A stretch of 64,000 bases of DNA from Brachionus koreanus (GCA_016987375.1 PJRA01000313.1:2597146-2661145), one strand, 5' to 3'. Positions 12,919-25,100 are shown, numbered from the stretch's first letter. Numbers and translations: made by a program. The notes: generated by a model from the sequence alone, not told the origin.

Positions 12919-15681
12919 ATGAATTGTATCCTAGCTTTAATCGCGATTGCCTCAATTCCGGTGCTCAGCATAGCCCAGTCAACCTGTCCCGTATCACAGC
13001 GACCCTCGGATCCAAATCGTTGCAAATGTGGTATCAAAATAGACGGTCATATTTACATTTATTGTGCACGCAAACAATTAACAACATTGCCCAAATTTAC
13101 CCGTTCGGCAATTTTGTATGACGAGTTAATTCTAAGCGGTAATCAGATAACCTCTATAGGGCAAAATAGCTTCGCTGGTCTCAAAGTCAAACGCTTGCTT
13201 CTGGACGACAATCCAATTGAACACATCGAAAGGGGCTCGTTCACCGAATTAGCTAACTATCTAGAAGAATTGACGCTAAGTGTTAATTCGTATACTGTTT
13301 TTAACAGACCCAAAATTGACCTCAATCTATTTCAAAATTTACTCAATTTAAAAATTATCAAATTGAACGGATTTGATATTGGAGATTTTAGTTTTTTGAA
13401 AGCGAACGTCTTCAACCGTACACGAAAGCTTGAAACATTGCATCTAATCGATTCCGGTCTTACACGTATCGAGCCTTATTCTCTTAGCGGACTTGAATCC
13501 AGTCTACAAGAGCTTAGCTTTGACAACAACCTATTATCGAATACAAACGAAATATTTGCCGAAATTAGACGAATGACTCGTCTTGGTGTTCTGAATCTGT
13601 CCCGCAATCGAATCAGACAAATACCAAGATACTCTGGTGGTCGTGTTGATTTGCATGATTTATCAATTGATTTTTCTTTTAACGGTATTGTTAATATTGA
13701 CGAGTATGCTTTTGGTCTAAGCGGATTCGAGGCGACAGGCGTGGCTAATTCCATTTCAAAGCTATGTCTCAATAACAACGAATTAAACCATTTTCAGCTT
13801 GGTTTTTTAAATCAACTTCAAAATTTAAAAGAGTTGCACTTAGACGCTAATAAAATCAGCCTCATTAATGACAATGTGTTCGTTAATTTGCGTAAATTGC
13901 AAGTTTTATCTCTACGCGGCAACAATATTCGTTTCATACACAACAAATTGGCGTTCTCAGGCCTAAATTTTAATCTGAAAAAATTAAATTTAGCTGCTAA
14001 TCAAATAGAATCGATTGATACGAGTGCAATATCAGTGCTAAGCAAGTTGGCTGAATTGAATTTGGAAAGAAACAATTTGGGAAATGCCAATGTCAAAGAG
14101 TTATTCAGCTTGGAGAATGAAATTAGAGTTTTAAACATTGAAAATAATAATTTGAAGCCAGAGCATTTTTTGTATGTAAAAAATTTAGTCAATTTAGAGC
14201 ATTTAAAAATTGGTAACAACAATTTTGAACGAATGGAATTAAAGGCTATATTGGACAATAGATCCGAATGGAAAAATTTACAAGATATTTTTGTGCATGT
14301 CAAAAATTTAAGCGTGCTCGAAATTCAAAATGCATCATTGACACAAATGCCTTACTTTACTGGTCTCAATTCATCATTGAACAATTTAAATATGGGCTTT
14401 AACAGAATATGCAGCATTAACGGCTATAATATGCACAAATTTTACCCTAAAGTAAATGTGTTGAATTTGTACCAAAATCCGTTGAGTTGTTGTGCACTTA
14501 AATCATTTAAAGATTGGATGACTGGTCTACAAAATTCCAATTCATCCGAGTTCAAGTGTAGCTATTCGAATATGGGAAAAATAGACATAAGAGACTTTGA
14601 TTTAAGCTGTGATAATGACTATTCATGTCCATTTGATTATGATGAAATTTACTTGCGAGATTTATATTCTCGTACAACTCAAACTACTAGTACAACTGTG
14701 ACAACATCACAAAAAGAAAATATAGTAATTATCGAGTCTAGTGCAACTACATTGCCTTTATATTCGACAACAAAGTCAACAAAATTTCTAAAGACTGCTG
14801 AACAAATTCTGCATCAACAAAATGAACCCAAGGCCAATTCGTTCATGTCCTCAACAGAACTTAGGCAAACACTGCTTGGTTCTATAATTGGTGCATTGTC
14901 TGTTCTAATCATTGTACTTATTCTTGTCTGTATAGTTAAAAGTAGAAAAAAGCTTGGCAAGGATTTGTCATTGTGCAGTACAGATAAAGACAAATCAAAT
15001 GTTACAAATTCGACTTCACCTTACGAACTTGGTAAGTTGAGTTTACAAACGCTTTGTCTAAATAGCAATTGCAGTACAGCAAGCACAAGTAGCTCGACAA
15101 ACAGTTGTGGATGTAATGTAATAAATAATGGAGACATATTTCAAAAAATGGATCCTATGAGACTTACAATGCTGAATCGAATGCCGACACAGCATCCTGG
15201 ATATTTAACAAACATCAGCAATTTGCACTATTTGGCATCCAGCTTGCCGTATACACCCGGGCAATCAAGCTCAACATCTCCAACACCATACCAATTGACT
15301 GATGAATCTAATCAATATGATAAATTGCAAAGATTGGCCAATACTAGTTCGTTCAGTACACTAAAACCTGCAAGTAATATGAGCTCAATTTTGGCTAATC
15401 AATTCGCATATCCAAGTCAAGTCTTAACTTCAACTTTATCGTTTCATCAGAGACAAAAATATACAAATCCCGAGACAACACCGTTCTTGATTCTTTCTAA
15501 TCAAGCTGTCAAAGTGCCCGAACTAGTCAATCAAGAGAGCATTAATGTGGCCAATCCTAGTCAACATACCTACCATGAAATTGGAGATTTAATTCAAAAT
15601 ATTAACAGCTACAGTCGTAATAAGGCTTTTAATCAACAAAATGACGATCAGGTCAAGCAGCAAAATGAATTGTATATTTAA
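12919..15681 (+). CDS. Single-pass transmembrane leucine-rich-repeat protein
   Basis: A 920-residue single-exon gene. A signal peptide (about residues 1-20) is followed by a Cys-rich N-terminal cap (Cys23, 35, 37, 49). A long run of about 24-residue LRRs of the LxxLxLxxN type covers roughly residues 65-518, followed by a Cys-rich C-terminal cap (about 519-570, starting NPLSCC). A Thr/Ser stalk (about 585-650) leads to one membrane helix (about 651-676) and a cytoplasmic tail of about 240 residues rich in Ser, Thr, Asn and Gln. The ectodomain layout suits cell-surface recognition or adhesion, as in chaoptin/connectin- or LRIG-type proteins. I see no Ig, FN3, TIR or kinase domain, so no orthology is claimed. 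The tail ends ELYI, which resembles a class II PDZ ligand (inference). The ATG at 12919 is chosen because it directly precedes the signal peptide. It is intronless, unlike most genes here, and flanked by a desert upstream and mobile-element remnants downstream. Confidence 0.9.
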   Translation: MNCILALIAIASIPVLSIAQSTCPVSQRPSDPNRCKCGIKIDGHIYIYCARKQLTTLPKFTRSAILYDELILSGNQITSIGQNSFAGLKVKRLLLDDNPIEHIERGSFTELANYLEELTLSVNSYTVFNRPKIDLNLFQNLLNLKIIKLNGFDIGDFSFLKANVFNRTRKLETLHLIDSGLTRIEPYSLSGLESSLQELSFDNNLLSNTNEIFAEIRRMTRLGVLNLSRNRIRQIPRYSGGRVDLHDLSIDFSFNGIVNIDEYAFGLSGFEATGVANSISKLCLNNNELNHFQLGFLNQLQNLKELHLDANKISLINDNVFVNLRKLQVLSLRGNNIRFIHNKLAFSGLNFNLKKLNLAANQIESIDTSAISVLSKLAELNLERNNLGNANVKELFSLENEIRVLNIENNNLKPEHFLYVKNLVNLEHLKIGNNNFERMELKAILDNRSEWKNLQDIFVHVKNLSVLEIQNASLTQMPYFTGLNSSLNNLNMGFNRICSINGYNMHKFYPKVNVLNLYQNPLSCCALKSFKDWMTGLQNSNSSEFKCSYSNMGKIDIRDFDLSCDNDYSCPFDYDEIYLRDLYSRTTQTTSTTVTTSQKENIVIIESSATTLPLYSTTKSTKFLKTAEQILHQQNEPKANSFMSSTELRQTLLGSIIGALSVLIIVLILVCIVKSRKKLGKDLSLCSTDKDKSNVTNSTSPYELGKLSLQTLCLNSNCSTASTSSSTNSCGCNVINNGDIFQKMDPMRLTMLNRMPTQHPGYLTNISNLHYLASSLPYTPGQSSSTSPTPYQLTDESNQYDKLQRLANTSSFSTLKPASNMSSILANQFAYPSQVLTSTLSFHQRQKYTNPETTPFLILSNQAVKVPELVNQESINVANPSQHTYHEIGDLIQNINSYSRNKAFNQQNDDQVKQQNELYI

Positions 15682-16098
15682 ATATTACACCGTTGCTTAT
15701 CTAATTTAGTTTTTTTTTCTCTTTTTATGAAATCGTTTGCTTTTAACTCAGGTTCAAGCAATGTTAAATTTATTTTTGTAATCAGGGAGTTAAATGTGAT
15801 TGTCTATAAATAATTCGTTATTACGAACTTTTTGTATTTTCTTTTTATTTTCTTTTTTTTTTCAAGAGATATTTTTTCTATAATTTGAATATTTTTTAGT
15901 TTTAAACATAATTTATAAAAATAAAATTGCGATTGATTAAAATTCTTAGTCTTTAATAATTATTAATATGGTACGTCAACAAACTAAAATTCGGAATTCG
16001 GAAATTTTTTCTCAATATACACCACTTCTGATGTCTTATTCCAGTATTTATGGTTCAGGACATTTAGTGTCTTAATGTTGAGCATAAAAAAAAACTAC

Positions 16099-16545
16099 TG
16101 TTGTATGAAGGCTGTTGTAGCGCGCCAAATGGTTTGTCATTCATTGCTTAAATATTATATTTGTTATAATATTGTTAAGAGTTTATTATTCTATCTAGTT
16201 AGCGCCAAGTAGTAATCAAACAGAATATAAAAAAGAATAAGAAAAGCTAAGAAAAGGTGTATAACTTGTGCTGGTTTAATAAAGCAACTTTAAGAACTTA
16301 ATCTTTTATTCAATCCTCTTATTTTGTGTTAACAAATGTCAACCAAACGTGGAAGACCAACCACCCGGCAACAAAGACTTATGATAACACTGACCGCGGT
16401 CGGATGGTATTGGGGATTAACCCAAAACTTTCGACCACCCACCATTTTGTAGAGAATTTGATAAATTTTAACGCAAATCTATTAGTTGGACCTAATTATC
16501 GAATTTTAAAACTAGTAAAAATGAGTGGCTGTTAACGGACCACAT
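16099..16545 (+). mobile_element. Possible solo LTR / retroelement scrap
   Basis: The patch starts near a TGTTGTA motif (present at both 16099 and 16113). It carries a TATA-like ATATAAAAAAG stretch near 16226 and an AATAAA polyadenylation-type signal near 16278, and a possible terminus at TGTTAACA near 16334. A segment distinctly richer in GC than its surroundings follows (about 16335-16450). This resembles an LTR plus leader. I found no convincing target duplication, primer-binding site or gag/pol coding, so it could also be ordinary 3' flank of the LRR gene. Confidence 0.25.
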
Positions 16546-16554
16546 GTTTTTAGG

Positions 16555-17394
16555 ATAATGGTAAGACCTTGACCTTACGACTAATAATTATATAAAAGAG
16601 AATAGCCTGAGCATTATTGTAGAAAAATAAAAAGTCTTCTAGCTCTTTTTTGTTTAAATTAATAGTTGAAAATCTACAAAAAATAGCTAAAAATGTAAAA
16701 TTAAATTAAGTTTTAAGAAGTTTGAATTTTAAAATTATTTTATTTTAAATTTTAGAACATATGAGGTCAAATTTATGTTTAGAAAAATAAATATATTTGA
16801 TTATTTACAGCGTAAAGTTGAAAAAGTACTATTTGCAAATGTTAAATATTCATAACAAAACAAAAAATGTTTACTTTTGGAAAAATTTTGACCAAGAGCC
16901 TTAAAATAAATTAATATTTTTTAAAAAGAACATATAGGTTTTTGTAATCTACAAAAAGGTGCGCAATATAGGTTTAATTACTTAATATTAAAGAATTTTA
17001 CCGAAAAAAATACATTTTAGCTATTTTTTTTGTAGATTTTCAAATATTAATTTAAAAAAAAGAGCTAGAAGACTATTTATCTATCTGCAAAAATTTTTAT
17101 TTATTGTGTAGCTGGTCGAGCCAAAGCTCCTACAGCAAAAATAAAAAGTATTAGATTATATTAAAAAATATTAAAATAAAAAATAAAAAGGAAAAAAATG
17201 TTTAAAAATAAGATAGTATTGTTAAAAATTTAAAAGTAATTTCAAAAATTAGATAAAATTGGAGTTTGAATAAGTGGATATAGTTGATCAATTATAAGAT
17301 AATAACCGCACAATGGAGTAGGATATGCTATAAAAAGCTTAGGCTTTTCTCTTTTATATAATCAGTGGTCGTAAGGTCAAGGTCTTATCATTAT
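16555..17394. mobile_element. Foldback/MITE-like element with long terminal inverted repeats
   Basis: The left end ATAATG-GTAAGACCTTGACC (16555-16574), continuing TTACGAC, is mirrored at the right end (17367-17394, reading GTCGTAAGGTCAAGG then TCTTATCATTAT). The outer arms stay similar for about 55 bases, through TTATATAAAAGAGAA and AGCCT. A second inner pair is also inverted: about 16630-16697 (GTCTTCTAGCTC and onwards) against 17009-17075. On the right side the two arm blocks are separated by about 265 extra bases (about 17076-17340), so one arm has gained or lost sequence. There is no transposase frame inside, so it is a non-autonomous element of unassigned family. Confidence 0.75.
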
Positions 17395-18070
17395 TTAAAG
17401 TAAAAAAATTATAAATTTAGAGTTTTTGTCTTGAACTTTAATAATTCTAAGTCTGGTCTTAGTACTTTTGGCTTTTAAACAGCTCTGTTATGAATACAAA
17501 TTATAGCTACAAGAAAACACAAAACTTACATCATTAAATACTTATTTTATAGATAAAAGTATGAAATGTTTTGATTGTTTGTTGGCCGTTAATTTGAGGC
17601 TTTTAAAACGTATTTTGTTTTCCTAGAAAAGTTAATGAATTAGACTTTTAGTTTGAAATTAAACTTTGAAAATTTTTTTGAGGGTCACTCCAGCGCTTTT
17701 TCGTGATTAATTTTTTCTTCATATAGTGTGTCCTAGCATGTAAAATTTCAACAATGTTAGCGTACTATGACCTAATATGATTAATTAATTTGATTAAAAT
17801 TTTAAATAAAATAAATCGGTCATGCAATCTAACGTTTTCCTTTTACGACATTCAGATTGCTAAAAGTTATTTAATATAGATCAAAAGAAGAAAAGGCTAA
17901 TAAAAATATTGTCAGTTTATTCAGATTGATCATTTTTAAACCATGAATTCGAAACAATATTTGAAATTTTATTTAGCTTTGGACGAAATAATATAAGATG
18001 GTATAAAAAAGACTTTCGAAAATTTTTTATCTAGTTTTAGAGAAAAAGCATCTTATTTGATAAAAATTCA
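17395..18070. other. Intergenic, no gene seen
   Basis: AT-rich sequence between the foldback element and the first TTAA element. No exon-like frame was found. A 12-base inverted match (GTCAGTTTATTC near 17913, and its complement near 18412-18423) may be chance. Confidence 0.5.
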
Positions 18071-18282
18071 TTAACACTCAAAAACCGGAGGGGTCTTTTG
18101 AACTCCTTTTGTAACTTTCTTTATTTGTTTTTTATTCAATAAATTTAAAGCATTTTTTTAAAATTTTTTTTCAATCATATCTTAAATAGAAAATATTATA
18201 AAATTATTTAATTTTTTCTATAAAATAACTTTATTTTCATTGAAAAAAGGATCAAAAAAGCCATACGGTTTTTGAGTGTTAA
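18071..18282. mobile_element. TTAA-flanked short inverted-repeat element, copy A
   Basis: TTAA (18071-18074) is followed by CACTCAAAAACCG. The right end reads CGGTTTTTGAGTG followed by TTAA (18279-18282). The 13-base terminal inverted repeats are perfect and the flanking TTAA is duplicated, the pattern of piggyBac-type insertion. The 212-base element has no coding capacity. Its interior shares a diverged 200-base direct repeat with copy B at 18542-18769, including GAGGGGTCTT and ACTTTCTTTATTTGTTTTTT. Confidence 0.8.
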
Positions 18283-18541
18283 AATTGTGGTTAATAGTTT
18301 ACTTGTTTAAATTTAAAAATTAAAAAAAATCTTTCAAAAACAAAAAAAAACAAACTTGTATAAATGAAATATGGCTTTTATTAAAATCTTTTTTTACCTA
18401 TAATACAAATCGAATAAACTGACTCACTCATTTTGTCGGTATGTTTTCAAATTTAAATTTTTTAGGGACTTACCTAACTAAACACGAAAAATTGATTATA
18501 AAATATGTTTGCCGGAATGTATGATATATAAAAATTAAAGA

Positions 18542-18769
18542 TTAATCAAAAGCCGAGGGGTCTTACGAACCCCTTTTATTACTTTCTTTATTTGTTTTTT
18601 TTTTCAATAAATTTAATCATTTTTTATACTTTTTTTCAAACATATCTTAATCAAAAATATTATAAAACTTTTTAATTTTTATTGCAAAAATAATTTCGTT
18701 AAAAAAAGCACCAAAACGAGTCAGATAATATGAATGGGTCGAAAAATCTTTCCGGCCTTTGAGTTTTAA
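18542..18769. mobile_element. TTAA-flanked short inverted-repeat element, copy B
   Basis: This is a second, more decayed member of the same family in the same orientation. It starts TTAA-TCAAAAGCCGAGGGG (18542-18560) and ends CCGGCCTTTGAGTT-TTAA (to 18769). The ends are imperfect inverted repeats. A small hairpin AGGGGT...ACCCCT sits just inside the left end and is degraded in copy A. The interior aligns with copy A apart from about 25 extra bases near the right end. Confidence 0.7.
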
Positions 18770-19734
18770 TGATAATAATTTTTTAAACTTCGACCGACTA
18801 TTTTACGCATTGTAAGCTTTAAAGATTCAAAAATATCCTTTTAAATTGAAAAAAAAAAGAATAGACATTTGTAATCTTGCAAAATAATCAAGAATCTAAA
18901 AAGAAATTGAAATTTTTGATAATAAACATCATATTTGAAATTTGATAATAAATTTTAACCTTCTAAAATCTTTTTTTAAATTTTTGATTAAATATTAGTA
19001 ATTATTTTGATAATATCATGCAAAAAATATATATTCCACTTAGATCATTTAAACGATAGAAAAAAAAATTGAAAATCATGATTTATTTACAATTAAATAG
19101 ATAAAAAAGTCAAAACTATTCTTTATTGTCTTAAAAATGATTAGTTTTTCATGTATTTAGTCTTATATTTGATTAATTTTGTTAATCATATCATTTTGTT
19201 TAAAATTTGATTTTTTTATATTTTTATTCTTTAGATCGGATAGATAGGCCAATGATACTAATGAGAAAATTACAGTATACCGTTTAAAAAATTATAAATA
19301 TTAAAGATTTTTCTCCAATTAATAAAGAAAATATTTTTCAGAATATTTTTAGCAACTTTATTATGACATGTCTTAAGTAAAATATTGATAGTCTGTGTGG
19401 AAACTTTGCCAAAATCTTTAAAAAAATCAAATTAATAATTTTGTAAAAATTAGAAAACAAATTAATCAGCTTTCAATTATTTTATAAAGATATAAATTTT
19501 TTGAAATTCCCTTAATTGAACATTGCATAAATTGAATTTTTAGTGCTTTTAATCCGTTAATTATGAAGCATGTTCTAAAGATTGCAATGTAAGGAAAAAA
19601 TACTTCTAAAAATCAACATAAATTACAAAAATTTAGTCTTAGCTAATTTATGATACATGTACTTTTGAAATTGTTTCATAATTCAAATAAAAAATATTTA
19701 GAAAAAATAATTTTTTTTTTATACTTTACTAAAA
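18770..19734. other. Intergenic upstream of TCF25
   Basis: About 965 bases of AT-rich DNA without an exon-like frame. It must contain the TCF25 promoter. No TATA box or initiator could be singled out from the general AT richness. Confidence 0.5.
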
Positions 19735-22114
19735 ATGACAACAAGAGCCATAAAAAAGTTGGTCAAGAAAGACGACTTAAAAGATTTAGAACTTAAATTG
19801 AACAGAACGCTAGAATCTGAGGAATCAGAAGAAGAAAACTTTGTTCCAAGAAACAAATTTGATTTGGTACTATTTTTTATGTATAAAAATTATTTTTAAG
19901 AGAATTATTTTCATCAAAAGTTAGATGAACAGTTAAATTTAGATCAGGATGAAGAAAATCCAACAAGTGAAGAGTGTGAAAAAGAAGAAATTAAACCCAT
20001 CGCTTCATGTAAAAATAAAAAGAAAAAAACTAAAGGCAAACGAGAAACAGGTCAATCAAAAAATTTTAAATTTGTAAGCACAAACATACAAGAAGACAAC
20101 GCTACTTTAGAAGAATTAAGCAATTTAAATTTGAATGCACAATCTGCCGCCTCTCCTTATGAAAACAGCTCAATTCGTCGTTTGTTTAAAATTGAATCTA
20201 AATATTTAAATGCAGATAATGAAATGATTAGGATGTTTGGAGCTAAAATTGTTCAAGGAGAACGAAATGCTCAGTCAGATAAATTTAAAAAAAGATAAAT
20301 TAAAATTTTAAATTCATCTTTAGAAATCCAAGAGGAGGCAGGAGACAAATGAACCGATTTAAAAATAACGCCATAGTAAATATGAAATCAACATGGCCTC
20401 AATTTACTAAAGAGGGTAAATGAACTGCATTTAAATCAAAAAGTTTATATTATTTAAACTTAAAAAAAAGGCTTATCTATGAAAATTTTAAAAGAAAACG
20501 ATTCATTAAGTAAAACAATTGAATTTACTTTTGAGCATAGTAAAGAATATCAGCAAGTTCAGTTTAGGTTTTTAGATGCAGTTGAAAGTTTGGATCATAA
20601 TAATATAATGGTAAGAAAAATTTATATCAAAAAATTTTTTTTTCAAACTAAAATTTAAAGAATATTCTTCAACTAAATCGTTATCATATCGATTCACTAA
20701 TTCAACTAAGCGACATTAGTCGGATACATGATGATACCCAGATGGCAGCTGATCTGATAGAGAGAGCTTTATTCGCTTTACAAAACTCTTTTCATCCCTC
20801 ATTTAAATTTACTTCAAATTCCGCCGGCCTAATATATAAAATAGATTATAATAGAGTGGAAAATCGTGGACTGTTTATTTGTTTGTTTAAGCAAATTTTA
20901 TACATTGGCGGAAAGGCCTGTTATCGTACCTCTCTAGAGCTATGCAAGTTTCTGCTAAGTTTGGACATACAAAGTGATCCTTTAGGAGTTATATTACTTA
21001 TTGATTTCTACGCGATTAGATCTTCTCAATACGAATATTTGATTGAATTTTATGAGGCTTTTAATGAACTTAAACATTTAAATTTAATGCCCAACATGTT
21101 AATGTCTTATGCTCTTGCTCACTTCTATCTTTTCAACAAATCACATAATACCGATAATTTGGAAAAAGCCAATAAAGCTTTAATAGAAGCTTTGCTTAGA
21201 TTTCCAGGTGTGTTGATGATACTTTTGGATAAGTGCAGCATTATGCCGGATAAAGAAGTCGAATCGCATAGATTTTTTGCTAGAACTTCTCATTTAAGGT
21301 TTAATTTAGAAACAAAAAGATAAAAACATGTTTTTTGTAGTATTTTTTTTATTATATATTTAGAATGCCTGAAGGTCTTAAGTATTTGATCAACTTATAT
21401 GTGACGAGAATGCATCACGAATGGAAAATTTCAGAAAATTTGATATGGCTCGAGCAAACAGTAAAAAGTATAATAGCAGATGAGAAAAAGCATGAGAATT
21501 TTTTTAATCAATGCAAAAATAAGTAATTAGAATAATAATTTATTAAATTGGAATTATTTTTTATTTTTAAGAACAAAATCGCTTTTTTCTAAAGTTCCTC
21601 CAAATCTTTACAGACATTTGATTCTATCCGATTTGAAAGAAGTAGCGGTACATCTACCACCAGTAAGCAATAAATTAAAAATAATTTAATAAAATCAAAT
21701 TTTTATTCATAGGAATACGCATCAACGGCTACTTACACGTTTGATCCGATTCCACCAAAAAATTCAATAATTTCATACACTAGACCAGCAAGGTTAGATT
21801 TTAAATAGAAAAATATTTATTTTTTATTTGTTTTGAATAGAACTGAATCTAATCCTGCTGCAGCCACAAGCACAGAAAGCTTATTTACTTTTTTCCAGTC
21901 ACTTTTGCCAACTTTTAATGCGCAAGATTTGAATAGACCTCAGAGAAACAATGATGAAAATAATGCAGTTGGAGGAGAAGCTAATAGAGGATTTGATTTT
22001 AACCAAATGGTTGAACGTTTAAGAGAGTTTTTAGTAAATATTGAGGAAAATTTTCCAGCTACAAGGCAAAACGATTTTGATGAAAATCTAAATGAAGACG
22101 ATGATTTCGATTAA
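19735..22114 (+). CDS. TCF25: TCF25 (NULP1 / Rqc1 family), nine exons
   Basis: Exons: 19735-19866, 19921-20273, 20324-20415, 20471-20610, 20661-21298, 21364-21522, 21572-21662, 21713-21792, 21841-22114. All junctions are GT-AG, the introns are 48-65 bases and the frame is kept throughout. The family is recognised from the N-terminal MTTRAIKKL, an acidic then Lys-rich region, KSTWPQFTKEGLSMKI, EHSKEYQQVQFRF, the TPR-like core around ERALFALQNSFHP and YEYLIEF, FPGVLMILLDKCS, SHRFF, and the C-terminal GFDPLPPS-like FDPIPPKNS followed by FFQSLLPTF. TCF25 is the animal counterpart of yeast Rqc1, a factor of the ribosome-associated quality-control complex that assists ubiquitin tagging of stalled nascent chains; it was first described as a nuclear bHLH-like protein. 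The length is close to the human protein. Exon 2 to 3 splicing (donor GTCAGA at 20274) is inferred because it alone restores the frame. Confidence 0.95.
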
Positions 22115-25100
22115 GAATTTTAAACTCTTAGAATTTTAAAAATCAATTTGAAATAATTTTTTTTAAATAAAATTCTATAAGAAGTTCAATTTTATATTTC
22201 AAATTTTTTTTTCTTCAAGTCAAATGTTTTTTTTAAGATAAAATTTTTGTATCAAAAAATTTCTAGTCAAAGCAGATATTTGATATTAATGTAATGGAGG
22301 TAATGTAAAGGAAATAAATGCTTCTAATCAACAATAGACAATCTTAATTTCAACTTTTGCCTCTAGAAAATCTTTAAGCTTTATTTATCTTTCTAAAAAT
22401 GATTATTTTTTATAATAAAAAGCTAGGTGATTTATAAATTCAATCTATTTAACGCTTTTTGCAGGATTCTCTTTCAAAAAGATTAAAATCTAAATAGCCA
22501 GCAACAAAAAAAATCTAATTTTAATTTATTACTTGTTTAGTTTAATAAAACAGAATAATAAAATAAATTCTTAATAAACTCATAAGCTTTATCGCTTCAA
22601 ATATTTCAAATTTTGAATATTGAAGTTATTTATTGCGTAATAAGACTTTATCTATTGAATAATTTCGAGTATTCATAAATCCTAAAGGAATTAGGCAAAA
22701 TTAATTTTTTTTTTCTAAAATTAACTCAAAACGGCTCAATGCGATGCAAAATATTTTTTAATTTATCATTAATAATATCCGACTTGTATAAATCAATAGT
22801 CGGTTTTAGAGTAGTTGGAACAATTAATCTTATTTTGATATGAAGGGCTTTTTAGATATTCTGAAAATTTGTAATTTTATTATATTTTGACATAGAATTC
22901 TAATTAATTTGCATCGAAAAATGAAACAAGAGCCCTAAAAACTGATTAATCGATTTTTACCTTTCCTGTTCAAGAACTAGGATAACAACGACATAAAATT
23001 TAAATTATGTAGTGTGCTTTTTCTAAAATTTCAAGCTAAAAGCTATTCAAGTTTAAAATAAATATGAGCATTTTAATTTAAAATATCTTTTTTTTTTAAG
23101 AATTGAATTTTTTTCAGGAATAATACTTATTAAGAAATTGTAACTGAAATTATTATTTTGTCTGAAAAAAAAACTATGTTTTTAAGTCAAATATTTTATT
23201 TAGTTTTCAACCAACAACAACACTAGATTTAATCTAAAGTCTATTTTGATATTTTTATTAAAACTAGTTAAATTTTCAGAATTTTTTCTCATTAATTATA
23301 TTCATATAGAAGATTGAATATAAAATTTTCATTTAGGTCATGTATATTTTTGTGTGTGTATGAATCAAAAATTCTACTCTCTCTTTTAATCTATCATAGA
23401 ATTAAACCTTTATTTAATTTAAATTTAAACTTTAAATATAATCTTTTGTTTTTTAACTAGGTTAATTCAGCATCATTTTCGAACTCTTTGTTGAGCCTGA
23501 AATTGAATGAGAATACATAATCTTTTACTTATGCAATTAGTTAACTAAGTATTTTCAATTTTTTTTCGATAGCTTCTTTGAAAATAATGAATTTTCGAAA
23601 TAAATTAGTAAATTTTGATCAAAGTCAAATGGAATAACAGACTGATAAATTCCGACTTTCAACAGTATAACTAAGGCTAATTATTTCTGAGAAATCTAAA
23701 TTGGAATATCAATTCTTGAGCGAATGTATTCATTAATAAATTAGTTTATGTATACAATATATAAAATAGATTTATTGTAATAAACAAACAAGCAATCTAT
23801 TTTTTTTACTGAATATTCAATAGATATTTAAAATGTTGTTGGTTTCAATTTGAATCTATTACGATCATAATCAAAATTTTGATATGTATGATTTTAAATA
23901 TTCAAGATATATAAAAAAAATGTTCTCTAATTAATTTAATTTAAAGTTAAAAAAATATAAGAATTAATTAATTTGATTTTTTTTATTAGTAGAATTTTTA
24001 AATTAAGTTAGAAAAATAAGATTTATTGGATTACTATATTGCTTTGTGAGAATTTTTTTAAAAAAATTTCAGATCCAAAAAATTGACAAGAGAATATTCT
24101 AGGAGATTTTATTATTAAATATTTTTCTTTGACAAAATATTCTATTAAATCATAATTCTTTTTTCATTTTTTTCTTGATCTAGTCGATAGAATTGGTTTA
24201 ATAGAGTCATCAAACTAGCTTGGCAAAGACTTTATGCAAATTGATTTGTCTTCATAATTAAAATCAATTAGAAAAGTCAACAACTATGAAATAATTCATG
24301 TTCATTTTAGATGATTTTTTTTGATTAATCAAAATTAGATATTTTAAATGAATTTTTTTTCAGATAAACAGCATGAATTCTAGTCAAAGACTAAGCAAGG
24401 AAAACAATTGTATTTAAATTAAAATCCAGTTTTTTTCTTCAATAGAATTTGATTCAAATCAAACAGTGTCGCTAGAACTACCGATGATTCCTCAAAATAA
24501 AGCTTTATTGTTTATAACAAGCTAGGCTAATGATATAAAGTCGCTTTCAAATTTGATTAATATTTTGTTTTTGTTTAAAAAAACGTCTAGCTAAATTTGA
24601 TGAAAATAGAAATTCTCATTTTAAGACGAGAATAATTCGACAAAATATCTATGAACAAGGCTTTATCTATTTATCATTATAAACAAACTAAAAATTTCAT
24701 TTAAGCCTAATTTGGAGGTTTGAGTTTTTTTTTCAAAGAATCAAACAAATTGGTTTAAAATATTTATGTTTTATTCATAGTGTTGAAATAAAAATAAATA
24801 TTCTTACTGGAAACTAATTTTCAATATTCCACTACTGCCCATAAAAAGCATATTTATTGATAAAGCTCTGTTCAATATGCAAATTTTCAAATTTTTTGAG
24901 AACAAATTGCTAATTTAACTTCAAATATATGATATTAAGCAAAGAGGAAAATAGTGAGTTTAAGAAAAGAGTCCTCAGGGCTTTTAATTCTTTATTTATT
25001 CGTATCGATCATTTATTTCTTACTTAATGAGCCTTTTGCGAAAAATTTTCTTGTTTTCCTCATTGAAACATAATAAGCATAGAATATTCGAATGAGCTTT

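Noticed and set aside
16326..16535. 69-codon plus-strand frame in the GC-richer patch after the LRR gene
   Set aside because: There is no domain, no splice context and no ATG context. It is more likely retroelement leader sequence.
17900..18430. 12-base inverted match flanking the copy A element (GTCAGTTTATTC)
   Set aside because: It is too short and isolated in AT-rich DNA to define a larger composite element.
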